Below, piece by piece: positions 9,555 through 19,243 of a stretch of 64,000 bases of DNA. The number at the start of each line of letters is the position of its first letter. The first letter of the stretch is position 1. Made by a program: the position numbers and the translations under genes. The notes under the pieces are model-generated. The model did no database searches. It was given only the letters and a program-made list of their open reading frames with translations, and was not told the DNA's origin. Where the stretch lies: assembly GCA_002495685.1 (NCBI GenBank), contig DAGJ01000021.1:243136-307135 (forward strand), in the 5' to 3' direction. Source of the DNA: Methanobrevibacter sp. UBA412. Lineage in GTDB: Archaea > Methanobacteriota > Methanobacteria > Methanobacteriales > Methanobacteriaceae.

Positions 9555-10676
9555 TTAAATATAATCGTTAATATAAACTAATGGATTTTTTCTAACTACT
9601 CCCACTAAATTTTTTAAATAGGGAGTTTTACTAAAAATTAACATGATAAGATACGGAATTATGAAAGCTATAAAGAAACATATCCAAGACATGTAATAAA
9701 AATTACTTGGAGTAAAATATACTTTCATTATTATTCCAATTATAAATTCATACATAAGAAATATTCCTATAGTTATCTTAGATAAATGCATTAAAAATTT
9801 ATAATATAATCTGTTTTTATTTTCCTTTTTATAGATACTTGTTGCATTTTTCAAGAATATGAATAAACCAGCGGATTGTAAAATCATATAAACACTATAA
9901 CGATTGAATATAGTTATATCATTACCGGGACTAATTGCAGGTGATAAAATTGGTAATAATATGCTCATCAATATAAATAAAACTAATCCAAAATTTTTAT
10001 TGTTAAATATCTTCCATCTAGTATTCATTAAATAGTAACCTAATATAACAAATCCAATAGGTCCCATAAAATAATTAATATATAATGCTAAATCTATATT
10101 GAATGTACTTTTTAATAAGCAAACTATTAACCAAATAACTAAAAAATATTCTGCCTCTCTAAGAGGAGTATTCTGAACCCAAGATTTAAGTATAGGTAAG
10201 AAAAGGTAAACCCCAAAAATTAACCACATATAACTATATTGAGTTGAAAACCAAGATTGTGCAAAGAATACACTTTTAAAAAGATCATAAAAACCGAGAA
10301 CAGTAAAAGATTTTATACCGAAAAAATTCATTAGTTCAGGGTGGAATCCACATATTATTATAACAAGTACTGTAAGTAGTATTGAAAAAAATATTAAAGG
10401 AGTAGCCATACCCCAAAATCTATCTTCTAAAAATTCTCTTATTCTCCAATTTTCTTGCAAAAAACTTCCAACTAACATTAAAAAAAGTGGAACTCCAAAA
10501 TTAAATGAAGAATTTCCAATATCTGCAAGTAACCAATTAATATTTGCAAAATTAGGTGTTGCTGTCATCACTGGAGGGTATATGCATACATGTGAAAAAA
10601 TTAAAGATATTATAGCAATAGGGGGTAAAATTTTAAAAAAATTGTTTGATAATAGTGGTTCCTTTACTTTTTCCAT
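9555..10676 (-). CDS. Membrane acyltransferase, acyltransferase-3 family
   Basis: 373-residue integral membrane protein with about ten hydrophobic segments, resembling the acyltransferase-3 (OafA-like) family that O-acylates cell-surface sugars. The putative catalytic His is in SLIFSHVCIYPP near residue 27, matching the first-helix His of that family, and FGVPLFLMLVGS is the second conserved helix. It is divergent from wecB, so a role in surface glycan modification is plausible. Substrate is not inferable. Confidence 0.72.
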   Translation of the reverse strand: MEKVKEPLLSNNFFKILPPIAIISLIFSHVCIYPPVMTATPNFANINWLLADIGNSSFNFGVPLFLMLVGSFLQENWRIREFLEDRFWGMATPLIFFSILLTVLVIIICGFHPELMNFFGIKSFTVLGFYDLFKSVFFAQSWFSTQYSYMWLIFGVYLFLPILKSWVQNTPLREAEYFLVIWLIVCLLKSTFNIDLALYINYFMGPIGFVILGYYLMNTRWKIFNNKNFGLVLFILMSILLPILSPAISPGNDITIFNRYSVYMILQSAGLFIFLKNATSIYKKENKNRLYYKFLMHLSKITIGIFLMYEFIIGIIMKVYFTPSNFYYMSWICFFIAFIIPYLIMLIFSKTPYLKNLVGVVRKNPLVYINDYI

Positions 10677-11008
10677 GCTGTATCAACTCATTCTAAAATT
10701 AAAATTAGAGTATTATTTAAAAATTAATATTTTTAGTTAATTTATTAAAAATAGTTATTATATAATTTTTTTATCAAACTTATTTATAACTTTTTTGCTC
10801 TTTTTTACAATTTTTGTCAAAAAATTAGGATGATTTTAGTTTGAATCTTATTTTTATTTTTAACATAATTTATTAATATTTTAAATTCACTAAAAATGTT
10901 AAATTCATTATATTTAAATGATTTAAAATTAAAATTAATCAATAATTAATAAAAAATATTATAAAAAATTTATAAATTAATAATATTTTTTTTCATTGGA
11001 GATAATTT
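10677..11008. other. Divergent intergenic region with wecB promoter
   Basis: 332 AT-rich bases between the divergent acyltransferase and wecB. TTTATAAA at 10969-10976 is well placed as the wecB TATA box, giving transcription from about 10996-11000 and a short leader that would just include the TTGGAGAT ribosome site before ATG 11009. I saw no ORF or structured RNA. Confidence 0.45.
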
Positions 11009-12334
11009 ATGAAGATATCTATTGTACTTGGAACAAGACCTGAAATAATTAAAATGGCTTCTGTTATGGATGAAATAATAGATCGAGGTCATGAATTACT
11101 TTTAATTCATACAGGCCAACATTATGATAAAGAAATGTCTGAAACATTTTTTAAAGATTTAAAATTACCTTTACCAAATTATAATATTCATGTAGGATCT
11201 GGATCTCATGGTAAACAAACAGGTAAAATGATGGAAGGAATTGAAAAGGTTTTAATTAAAGAAAAACCTGATATTTTACTTGTTCAAGGAGATACTAATG
11301 CAGTACTTGCAGGAGCATTAGTAGCAGTTAAATTACATATACCTGTAGGCCATGTAGAAGCAGGTCTTAGATCATTTGATGAAACAATGCCTGAAGAGAT
11401 TAATCGTAAAGCAGCGGATGTTTCATCTAAATTATACTTTGTTCCTACAGAAGAATCTGCAATTAATTTAATTAGTGAAGATATTTCTCGTAAACGAGTA
11501 TTCATAACAGGGAATACAGTAGTTGATGCATGTTATAGAAACTTGCAGATTGCAGAGAATAGGGACATTTCTGAGTATGAAAAAGAATTAGCAGATTTAG
11601 ATATTGATAATATGGATAATATTCTCACATTAACAATGCATAGAGCAGAAAATGTTGATGTGAAACAACGATTGAACAGTATAATAGATGCACTAATCGA
11701 ATTAAAAGATATGAATATAATTTTCCCAATCCATCCTAGAACTCGAAAAACACTTGAAAACTTTGGATTATTAGAAAAACTTAATAAATATGATCATATT
11801 CATATTATAAAGCCTGTTGGTTATTTAGATTTCCTTGTTCTATTATCTAAATCAACTTTAATCTTAACTGATTCTGGGGGATTACAAGAAGAAGCTATAA
11901 CTTTAAATATTCCAGCATTAACCTTAAGATATAATACTGAAAGACCTGAAACAGTTTCTGCAGGAGGTAATATTCTTGTAGGTTCTGATAAAGATGTAAT
12001 TTTAGATAATGCTTCTAAAATTTTAAATAATCCAGATTTTGCAAATAAAATGAAAAATGCTAAAAATCCATATGGAAAAGGAAACACAGCTAATGAAATT
12101 TTAACTTGTATAGAAAAATTTTATAAAAATAATAAATTAGCACTAGTTTCACCTGATAAAGTCATGTCAACATTTAATAGGGAAATGAAATTAATCACTG
12201 AAGATGTTACAGTTAAAGAATTTGAAGATAAATATAATGCATTAATACAATTTGTTTTCAGTGAAAATGCAATTTTCCCAAGTGATGATTTAAATATTAA
12301 AAATAAATTCATATTATATAAAATTTATAGTTAA
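11009..12334 (+). CDS. wecB: UDP-N-acetylglucosamine 2-epimerase (non-hydrolysing)
   Basis: 441-residue WecB-type epimerase converting UDP-GlcNAc to UDP-ManNAc for surface polysaccharides or glycoproteins. Motifs: LGTRPEIIK at the N-terminus, HVEAGLRS, TMHRAENVD, and DSGGLQEEA near the UDP site. The usual length is about 360-380 residues. This protein continues about 60 residues after the normal end (from roughly VSPDKVMSTFNREM), an extension I do not recognise. It has GGAGAT before its ATG and a TATA box at 10969. mfnD starts 71 bases downstream on the same strand. Confidence 0.92.
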   Translation: MKISIVLGTRPEIIKMASVMDEIIDRGHELLLIHTGQHYDKEMSETFFKDLKLPLPNYNIHVGSGSHGKQTGKMMEGIEKVLIKEKPDILLVQGDTNAVLAGALVAVKLHIPVGHVEAGLRSFDETMPEEINRKAADVSSKLYFVPTEESAINLISEDISRKRVFITGNTVVDACYRNLQIAENRDISEYEKELADLDIDNMDNILTLTMHRAENVDVKQRLNSIIDALIELKDMNIIFPIHPRTRKTLENFGLLEKLNKYDHIHIIKPVGYLDFLVLLSKSTLILTDSGGLQEEAITLNIPALTLRYNTERPETVSAGGNILVGSDKDVILDNASKILNNPDFANKMKNAKNPYGKGNTANEILTCIEKFYKNNKLALVSPDKVMSTFNREMKLITEDVTVKEFEDKYNALIQFVFSENAIFPSDDLNIKNKFILYKIYS

Positions 12335-12405
12335 GTAATTTTATTATTTAACTCAATTATTTTTACCTATTTTTTTTAAGAATATTATATAAAAGAGTAA
12401 TTTTT

Positions 12406-13485
12406 ATGGTGAGTAATTTAAGTAATTGTGATGAGAATTCAATTCTACTTTTTGAATATTTTACCGCAAATGGAATAAATGATATGTCAATTATATCTGA
12501 AGCTACTGGTATGATTAAAGAATTAGCTGATGACTTAAAACATTTAGATATTTACCTTATAGTTTCTAAAAAATTTAAAAATTTATTTGAAGATCTAGAC
12601 GTTAAAATAATATTTATTAACGAACCATTAATTCATTGGTTAGAAAAGAATGCTTGTAAATTTAAAAAATCGATTTTTATAGCAGATGAAGAAGATGAAC
12701 ATCTATTTAACATAACAAAAATTCTTGAGGATAATCATCTTAAATTATATTGTTCTAATTCAGAAAGTATCATTACTTGTACAAATAAATATTTAACTCA
12801 TGAATTGTTAAAAAATCTTGTAAATCAACCATTAACTTATAAAATTAAAATTGATTCATATTCCAATTTCAAAAATGAAATTTTAAGTATTTATAATGAA
12901 TTCAATAAATATAAGGATACTAAATTAATTATTAAGCCTATTAATGGTGTGGATTGTGAAAGAGTATCTTTAATTTCGAAAAAAGATGATTTAATTAATT
13001 TTAATAATATTTACCCTAAAGGGACAACTGTTCTTATTCAAAAATATATAGAAGGGTACTCTTGTAGTGTAAGTCTCTTAACTGATGGGGATCATGCAAT
13101 TCCTTTAAGTTTAAATAAGCAGAATATCTTATTCGGTAAAAAAGATATTTCTTATAATGGTGGGGAGCTTCCATTTAATCATCCATTAAAAAATCAAGCT
13201 TTTAAACTTGCAACTGATGCTGTTGAAACCGTTAAAGGCCTTAAAGGTTTTGTTGGTGTGGATTTAATTTTAGGGGAAGAAGTAACCTTTTTAGAAATAA
13301 ATTCACGATTCACTACACCTTATGTTGGATTAAAAAAACTAGTAAATTTTAATATAGGAGAAACAATAATTAATTTATTAGATAATAAAATTAATATTCA
13401 AAAATTAAAAGAAAATATCTTATTAAATGGTAAAGTAAAATTTACTAAAGAAGAAAATGAATTAAAAATTGAAGAATTTAATTAA
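12406..13485 (+). CDS. mfnD: ATP-grasp protein, probable tyramine-L-glutamate ligase
   Basis: 359-residue ATP-grasp protein. Its N-terminal LLFEYFTANGIND is like that of MfnD, which joins tyramine to the gamma-carboxyl of glutamate in methanofuran synthesis. ATP-grasp features: KLIIKPINGVDCERV, the VLIQKYIEGYSCSVSL block, and the metal-binding FLEINSRFTTPYVGL. The assignment rests largely on family resemblance plus the next gene, mfnF, which acts later in the same pathway. Start is ATG 12406; no strong Shine-Dalgarno is visible. The real mfnF start lies 28 bases beyond this stop. Confidence 0.83.
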   Translation: MVSNLSNCDENSILLFEYFTANGINDMSIISEATGMIKELADDLKHLDIYLIVSKKFKNLFEDLDVKIIFINEPLIHWLEKNACKFKKSIFIADEEDEHLFNITKILEDNHLKLYCSNSESIITCTNKYLTHELLKNLVNQPLTYKIKIDSYSNFKNEILSIYNEFNKYKDTKLIIKPINGVDCERVSLISKKDDLINFNNIYPKGTTVLIQKYIEGYSCSVSLLTDGDHAIPLSLNKQNILFGKKDISYNGGELPFNHPLKNQAFKLATDAVETVKGLKGFVGVDLILGEEVTFLEINSRFTTPYVGLKKLVNFNIGETIINLLDNKINIQKLKENILLNGKVKFTKEENELKIEEFN

Positions 13486-13513
13486 TATTTTTAAAATACG
13501 AGGATTATTATTT

Positions 13514-14536
13514 ATGAAAGTAGCAGGTTTTGATATTGGTGGAGCCAATACAGATTTAGCAATAATAGATTTTAAAGACAATGAAATTAAAGAGGTACAA
13601 ACAGATTTTGAATACCTTCCTATGTGGCGTAAAAGCCAAGAGTTAGGCGAAACTCTTGTAAGATTAATTGAAAATATTTGTCCTTTGGATGAAATTGATG
13701 CTGTTGGTATATCTATGACTGCTGAATTAGTTGATGCATATTCAACTAAAAAAGAAGGAGTTTTAGATGTTATTAACAAATCAGAAAAAGAATTCAATGT
13801 TCCTGTAGGTATTGTTGGTATTGATGGGATGTTAAGCTCTTCTGATATTAAAAAACAACCGATTAAAGCTGCAGCTGCTAATTGGGTGGCTACTGCAGAA
13901 ATTGCAGGTATTATGGAAGAAGACTGTGTGTTTGTTGATACTGGAAGTACAACTACTGATATAATACCAGTTAAAAATGGTTCAGAATGTGCTAAGGGAC
14001 GTTCTGATTTTGAAAGATTAGCAACTGGTGAATTAGTTTATACTGGAACACTTAGAACAAATTTATCCAGTTTCTTAGATAAAATACCATTTGATGGTAT
14101 GGAGTATAGAGTAGCATCAGAGTTATTTGCAATTACAGCAGATGTTTATACAGTTTTAGATTTAATTTCCCCTAATGATTATGTTTGTGATACTTGTGAT
14201 GGTCAAGGTAAATCTAAAGAAGAAGCAATGAGAAGAATTTCTAGAGTCTTATGTGCAGATTTAGATATTTTATCTCCTGAGGATATTGTTGAAATTGCAC
14301 AATATATTCATCAAGCACAAGTTGCACAGATTGCTACTGCTTTAGATGAAGTTGCTTCAAGAGAAAATTTAGACATTGTTATAACAACTGGTTTAGGTAA
14401 AGATATTCTATGTAATGAAGCGGCTTTAAGTTTAGATTTAAGAGTTAAACCTATGGATATGTTATTGTCTGATGAAGAATGTGTTGTTGCTCCAGCTATA
14501 GGAACTGCTATAATGATGGAAAAATTCATCAGTTAA
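13514..14536 (+). CDS. mfnF: Methanofuran synthase subunit-type protein MfnF
   Basis: 340-residue member of the hydantoinase/oxoprolinase-like branch of the ASKHA fold. It matches MfnF, which couples the aminomethylfuran phosphate to gamma-glutamyltyramine to give the methanofuran core. Nucleotide-binding segments: GFDIGGANTDLAI at the start, CVFVDTGSTTTDIIPV in the middle, and APAIGTAIMM near the end. The start is set at ATG 13514 because ACGAGGATT lies upstream and the protein then begins MKVAGFDIGG like homologues. The longer frame from 13469 would overlap mfnD. With mfnD this is a methanofuran pair. Confidence 0.9.
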   Translation: MKVAGFDIGGANTDLAIIDFKDNEIKEVQTDFEYLPMWRKSQELGETLVRLIENICPLDEIDAVGISMTAELVDAYSTKKEGVLDVINKSEKEFNVPVGIVGIDGMLSSSDIKKQPIKAAAANWVATAEIAGIMEEDCVFVDTGSTTTDIIPVKNGSECAKGRSDFERLATGELVYTGTLRTNLSSFLDKIPFDGMEYRVASELFAITADVYTVLDLISPNDYVCDTCDGQGKSKEEAMRRISRVLCADLDILSPEDIVEIAQYIHQAQVAQIATALDEVASRENLDIVITTGLGKDILCNEAALSLDLRVKPMDMLLSDEECVVAPAIGTAIMMEKFIS

Positions 14537-14564
14537 ATTTATTTTTTTGAGGTGGTGATTTGAT

Positions 14565-15260
14565 ATGGGAAAAAAGAAAAAATCAAATCTTTTAAAATGG
14601 TTATTGATTTTAACAGTAATAATACTAGTTGTTTTTTCTTTTATTAATAATTGTCAAACTACTACTGTAGGTTATAATGATTTAGGGCAAGTTGTCAAAT
14701 ATAATTATTCTCATTATTCAAATCCTGATGTTAAAATTGCTGTTGTTTCTGGTATGCATTCACGTGAATCCCTACATCAATGGGTTTTACCTGAAGTTTG
14801 TAAATTTTTAACACTATTTAATAATGTTGAAGTTGATAATTATAAAGTCACTGTTACTTCAAATCCTCAAGATTTTGATATTGGTCGGGCTAATGGTGAA
14901 TCTTTGGTTCATGATTATGTTGTTGATGATGTAGCTGATTCAGATTATGATTTAGTGATAATTGGTCATGATCATGAAGAAGGTTATGGTGATGGTTATT
15001 ATATTGCAACACCAAGTATGGATTCTTCCTCTGTTGATTTAGCTTCTGCAGTGATGGAAAAGTTGTCAGATTTTAATTATTATAAACGAAATTCAGACAA
15101 TTCTGCAAAAAGTTCTAGTATTACATCAGTTGATAATCCAATTGTAGCTACTGGTACTAATTTGTTTGTTTATGAAATACCTGAAGATGATTTTATATTA
15201 TTTGCTTTTATTAATTCATATAGGTTAATATCAGAATCTTATAATGTTTTAGCTTCATAA
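14565..15260 (+). CDS. Membrane-anchored protein with M14-like HxxE motif
   Basis: 231 residues, not assigned to a named family. Seen: a Lys-rich start and a single hydrophobic helix at about residues 10-27, so it is probably anchored and faces outside. After it comes VVSGMHSRESLHQW, where H-S-R-E is the HxxE zinc-ligand pattern of M14 carboxypeptidases. Next are SNPQDFDIGRANGES, recalling the NPDG...R.N substrate region of M14, and LVIIGHDHEEG, which could supply the third ligand. The length is short for a complete M14 enzyme. It lies 28 bases after mfnF with GAGGTGGTGAT upstream. A zinc peptidase or amidase acting on the envelope is a hypothesis only. Confidence 0.55.
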   Translation: MGKKKKSNLLKWLLILTVIILVVFSFINNCQTTTVGYNDLGQVVKYNYSHYSNPDVKIAVVSGMHSRESLHQWVLPEVCKFLTLFNNVEVDNYKVTVTSNPQDFDIGRANGESLVHDYVVDDVADSDYDLVIIGHDHEEGYGDGYYIATPSMDSSSVDLASAVMEKLSDFNYYKRNSDNSAKSSSITSVDNPIVATGTNLFVYEIPEDDFILFAFINSYRLISESYNVLAS

Positions 15261-15640
15261 ACACTAGGTAGCTTTTAAAAATAGTTAAATCTTTATTTTT
15301 TGAAGAGTAAATCTTAAAGTTAGTTAGGTCTTTAACTGTTTTATCCTTGTTAAAGCTTAAGAAGGGGATGATTTAAAAACTTTAAGATTTCCTCTAGAAA
15401 AATAGACTTTTTATAGTAGTTGCTATTTTTCTAATTAGAAGTTTTTAATTTATATTATTTAATATTTTCTATTTAATTTTATGGCTTGTTTTTTAATTTT
15501 TTATTTTATCGATTAAATATTCAATTATTATTCTTATAAATGAATATTTTTATTAGTTTAATCATTTTTTTAATTATTAATATCTTAAGCGATTTTTAAT
15601 GTTATATTTTGAAAAAATATTAGTTTTAAATGTTTAATAT
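15261..15640. other. Convergent intergenic region with several long inverted repeats
   Basis: 380 bp between the convergent membrane protein (ends 15260) and carS (ends 15641). AATCTTAAAGT at 15310-15320 is perfectly complementary to 15379-15389 and encloses a CTTTAAC/GTTAAAG hairpin (15330-15336 with 15349-15355). TAGAAAAATAG at 15395-15405 pairs with 15423-15433. TTAAAAACTT at 15373-15382 can pair with 15439-15448, which competes with the first helix. No ORF with a ribosome site is present. It may be a double terminator or a small structured RNA. Confidence 0.45.
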
Positions 15641-16207
15641 TTAATACCAAACATCTTTTATTCCAAGTAAATAAGCTATTGTATTGGAACTTAAATGTAA
15701 AATTAAAGTGATAAATGCTATGATTAAAACGAAATCTATACTTAAAGGCACTATGAATGATATTAAAAGAAGTGACATTATTACGAAGTCTAATTGATCT
15801 AAGAAAGGTGCAGGTTTACCACTAGAAATTCCTAAACGTCTTTTAATGAAACTTCCCACAGCATCTCCTAATAATGCACCAAAAGCAAGAATAAATCCTA
15901 AAATTAATCCATTAGGTATGCTTTGAAAAACGTTTAGAGTTATTATTCCTCCACTTATTTGGGTTAAATTAATACTTAAAAAACCCTGAATACCTCCAAC
16001 TAAAGTTCCTAAAATTGTCCCGGAAATAAATCCTTTCCAAGTTACTCCGTTACCTATAATTCTATAACCATCTGAAAGAGTTTTACCTTTATCCATAGGT
16101 GTTCCTCCACCAAAAGCAAGACCACTAAGGTTAGAAACATAAGCAGGTAACATAAAATAAATTGCGATTGCACAACTAATTAAAAAATTAACTAAATTAA
16201 TTACCAT
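15641..16207 (-). CDS. carS: CDP-archaeol synthase
   Basis: 188-residue integral membrane enzyme that activates digeranylgeranylglyceryl phosphate with CTP to give CDP-archaeol, the precursor of archaeal polar lipids. The CarS signature region is present: GGGTPMDKG and GYRIIGNGVTWKGFISG after the first helix, and GDAVGSFIKRRLG, the likely metal- and CDP-binding segment. About five membrane helices. It is divergent from the tetraether synthase homologue at 16637, so two steps of lipid synthesis sit side by side. Confidence 0.9.
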   Translation of the reverse strand: MVINLVNFLISCAIAIYFMLPAYVSNLSGLAFGGGTPMDKGKTLSDGYRIIGNGVTWKGFISGTILGTLVGGIQGFLSINLTQISGGIITLNVFQSIPNGLILGFILAFGALLGDAVGSFIKRRLGISSGKPAPFLDQLDFVIMSLLLISFIVPLSIDFVLIIAFITLILHLSSNTIAYLLGIKDVWY

Positions 16208-16636
16208 AATTGATTTTCCATAATAAAAATATATTTTTGTTATATTAGAATTATTCTCTACAAACTATTTAAATTAGATTGTAATATAAGTAAAACAAAA
16301 TTTTTTATTAATATTTAAGTTTAAATAGTAGGAATAGTAATATATAATAAAGTTAAGATGTATTTATGTTAATCATTTACTATATAAATGATATGTCTAA
16401 ACTTAAATTAATTTAAATGTAAAAATTATGCAATATAATTTATAATTTAATACAATAATCATTATTATTTAATTAATTAACATTTTTTATAAAAAATACT
16501 TTTAATTTTTTCATTACTTAAAAAATAGTAGGGTTAATAATAAAATTACTCATTATAATTAATTATTCCTATTTTTTATAAAAATTTTAACAAAAACATT
16601 TAAAAAGAAGGATTTTTAAAATTATTCGGTGATAAA
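16208..16636. other. Divergent intergenic region between two lipid genes
   Basis: 429 AT-rich bases with a GGTGAT ribosome site three bases before the 16637 ATG. ATCATTT/AAATGAT can form a 7-bp hairpin at about 16374-16394. I found no ORF or RNA gene, and no TATA box distinct enough from the background to call. Confidence 0.3.
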
Positions 16637-18154
16637 ATGGAAATAAAACAAACTGTTAGTTTATGCCCAACATGTCTTAAACCTGTTCCTGCAGAAGTTT
16701 ATGAAAAAGATGGAAAAATATTTATTAAAAAAACATGTCCAGAACATGGAGAATTTAATAATACTTATTGGGGATCTTCTGATCTTTATGGAAAATTAGA
16801 AAAATATACTCCTCTAATAAAACCAGCAGATAATCCTCAAGTCGAAAAAAAAGGTGGCTGTCCGAATAATTGTGGAATTTGTGAACAACACGAATCAACA
16901 ACAGTTTTAGGATTAATTGATGTTACAAATAGATGTAATTTAAGATGTCCAATATGCTTTGCAAATGCAGCAGCTTCTAAATCATTATATGAACCTACTT
17001 TTGATGAAATTAAAGAAATGCTTCAAAATTTAAGAAACATTGAACCAAGAGGATGTCCAGCTATACAATTCGCAGGTGGAGAACCAACTGTAAGAAAAGA
17101 TTTACCTGAATTAATTAAATTAGCTATTGATTTAGGATTTTCCCATACTCAAATTGCTACAAATGGTATACGATTAGCTAAAAAAGAAGGTTATGCTAAA
17201 GAATTACGTGAAACTGGTTTAAATACAGTTTACTTACAATTTGATGGTGTTACAGAAGAACCTTATCTCGTTGCTAGAAACAAAAACTTATTATCTGTTA
17301 AATTAGAAGCAATTGAAAAATGTAGAGAAGCAGGTTTAGGAATAGTTCTAGTACCTACTTTAGTTAAAGGCATAAACGATGATCAAGTTGGAGATATCCT
17401 AAGATTTGCAATGAAAAATATAGATATCATACATGGAGTTAATTTCCAACCAGTATCATTTTCAGGAAGAACTCCTCATGAAGAAGTAGAAAAACAAAGA
17501 ATCACCATCCCAGATTTCATTAATTTAGTGGATGAACAAACAAATCATGATATTATACCTGATGATTTCTACCCTCCTTCATTTGTTCAACCAATTTCAC
17601 GTTTTGCAGGAGCATTACAAGGATCAGAACCTCCAGTTTACTTAAATTGTCATGAACATTGTGGTGTTGGAACATATGCATTCTTACAAGGGGATGAAGT
17701 TATTCCAGTAACTCGGTTTATAGATGTAGAAAAATTAATGGATTTATTAAACAAATATACTGATGAACTAGAAGAAGGAGGTTTTGGAAAACAAAAAAGA
17801 GTTATTGCCAAAGCTATTAAAAATGTCCCTAATGTAGTAGATTCTGATAAGACACCTGATATTTTAAATATGAAAAAAATATTACTAGATATTTTTAAAG
17901 AAAGATCTTATGAATCTGTTGGAGAATTCCATAAACACGCATTACTTGTTTCATGTATGCACTTTATGGATCCATTTAATTTCGATGCAGATAGAGTAAG
18001 AAAATGTATAATTCATTATGCAGTTCCTGATGGTAGAATAATACCATTTTGTACAATGAACTCTATTTACAGATCAGAAATAGAAAAAGAATTTTCAACC
18101 CCTCTTAAATCAAAATTACTCCAATATAATGATAAAACTTCAAAAGAAGAATAA
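16637..18154 (+). CDS. tes: Radical SAM protein, tetraether lipid synthase (Tes) homologue
   Basis: 505-residue radical SAM enzyme of the MJ0619 type. MJ0619 was first proposed to methylate a pterin and later shown to be tetraether synthase, which joins the phytanyl chains of two archaeols. Seen: N-terminal CPTC and CPEHG, then GCPNNCGICEQH, the radical SAM motif C100-x3-C104-x2-C107, the FAGGEPT glycine motif, and a C-terminal CHEHCGVG cluster, in keeping with several Fe-S or metal sites. Methanogens can carry paralogues, so the exact reaction is not certain. The divergent carS neighbour favours lipid work. RFAP synthase follows on the same strand. Confidence 0.8.
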   Translation: MEIKQTVSLCPTCLKPVPAEVYEKDGKIFIKKTCPEHGEFNNTYWGSSDLYGKLEKYTPLIKPADNPQVEKKGGCPNNCGICEQHESTTVLGLIDVTNRCNLRCPICFANAAASKSLYEPTFDEIKEMLQNLRNIEPRGCPAIQFAGGEPTVRKDLPELIKLAIDLGFSHTQIATNGIRLAKKEGYAKELRETGLNTVYLQFDGVTEEPYLVARNKNLLSVKLEAIEKCREAGLGIVLVPTLVKGINDDQVGDILRFAMKNIDIIHGVNFQPVSFSGRTPHEEVEKQRITIPDFINLVDEQTNHDIIPDDFYPPSFVQPISRFAGALQGSEPPVYLNCHEHCGVGTYAFLQGDEVIPVTRFIDVEKLMDLLNKYTDELEEGGFGKQKRVIAKAIKNVPNVVDSDKTPDILNMKKILLDIFKERSYESVGEFHKHALLVSCMHFMDPFNFDADRVRKCIIHYAVPDGRIIPFCTMNSIYRSEIEKEFSTPLKSKLLQYNDKTSKEE

Positions 18155-18219
18155 TCTTTTAAGTTTAAATTTTAATTTTTTTCAATATTTTAACAAAAAA
18201 TAAAAACTTGATGATTTCA

Positions 18220-19206
18220 ATGATGATAAAAACCCCTTCTAGATTACATATGACATTAATAGATTTAAATGGATCATATGGCCGATTTGATGGTGGAGTA
18301 GGATTAACTCTAGCTAATCCTCATTTTATATTAAAAAGTGAGGAAACTGAAAAAGGTATCACTATAGGCTTTGATGATAACATAACAAATCCTGAAATAT
18401 TAGATGAATGTATTACAAAAATTTCTAACTCTGCAGAAAGAGTTATAAATCATTTTAATATTGAATCTGGTTTCCATTTTCAGGTTAAACAAGCATATTT
18501 CCCTCATTCTGGTTTAGGTTCTGGAACACAAATTTCTCTTGCTACTGGAAAATTAATATGTGAACATATTGGTCAAAATATTTTATCTCCTAATTTAGGA
18601 GCTATTGTTGGAAGAGGGGGAACTTCAGGTATTGGTACTTTCTCTTTTGACTTAGGTGGTTTCATTGCTGATGGAGGGCATAGTTCTAAAGAAAAATCAA
18701 CATTTTTACCTTCTTCCGCTTCTGGAGCTAGACCTCCACATCTTATTGGACAATATGATTTTCCAGAAGATTGGAATATTTTGATAGCCCTTCCTAGTGC
18801 AGATAATAGTGTTACTGGAAATAAAGAAGTTAATATTTTTCAACATTATTGTCCTGTACCTAAAAATGAAGTGGAACAAATCTCTCATGTTGTTTTCATG
18901 AATCTTATACCATATTTATTAGAACATGATATTGAAAATTTTGGTGCTAGTATTGACATGATTCAAACAAGAGGTTTCAAAAAAATAGAAGTGAGTCTTC
19001 AACCTCCTAAACTTGTAAATTTAATGAATTTTATGCGTGATAATGGTGCTTATGGTGTTGGAATGAGTTCATTTGGACCTGTAACTTATACTATTTATGA
19101 TAAAAGTAATAAAGATATAGTTAAAGCAACTGAAGAATATCTTGATGGTGACGGTATAGTTATAACAACTAAAGCACAAAATCATGGTTATGAGTTAACA
19201 AAATAA
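18220..19206 (+). CDS. mptG: Beta-ribofuranosylaminobenzene 5'-phosphate synthase
   Basis: About 328 residues, GHMP-kinase-like fold. This enzyme condenses PRPP with 4-hydroxybenzoate-type acceptors with loss of CO2, committing to tetrahydromethanopterin synthesis. Motifs: [15 protein letters not shown] at the start, [17 protein letters not shown] as the GHMP phosphate loop, and [14 protein letters not shown]. The start is uncertain among TTG 18208 and ATG 18211, 18220 and 18223. I chose 18220 because homologues begin close to MIKTPSRLH. hacB follows 37 bases later, making a cofactor cluster. Confidence 0.9.
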   Translation: MMIKTPSRLHMTLIDLNGSYGRFDGGVGLTLANPHFILKSEETEKGITIGFDDNITNPEILDECITKISNSAERVINHFNIESGFHFQVKQAYFPHSGLGSGTQISLATGKLICEHIGQNILSPNLGAIVGRGGTSGIGTFSFDLGGFIADGGHSSKEKSTFLPSSASGARPPHLIGQYDFPEDWNILIALPSADNSVTGNKEVNIFQHYCPVPKNEVEQISHVVFMNLIPYLLEHDIENFGASIDMIQTRGFKKIEVSLQPPKLVNLMNFMRDNGAYGVGMSSFGPVTYTIYDKSNKDIVKATEEYLDGDGIVITTKAQNHGYELTK

Positions 19207-19243
19207 GATAAAATATTTTTTCTTACAAAAAAAGTGAAAAATT

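Noticed and set aside
13469..13513. Upstream start for MfnF
   Set aside because: It would overlap mfnD, while ATG 13514 has a ribosome site and gives the family's usual N-terminus.
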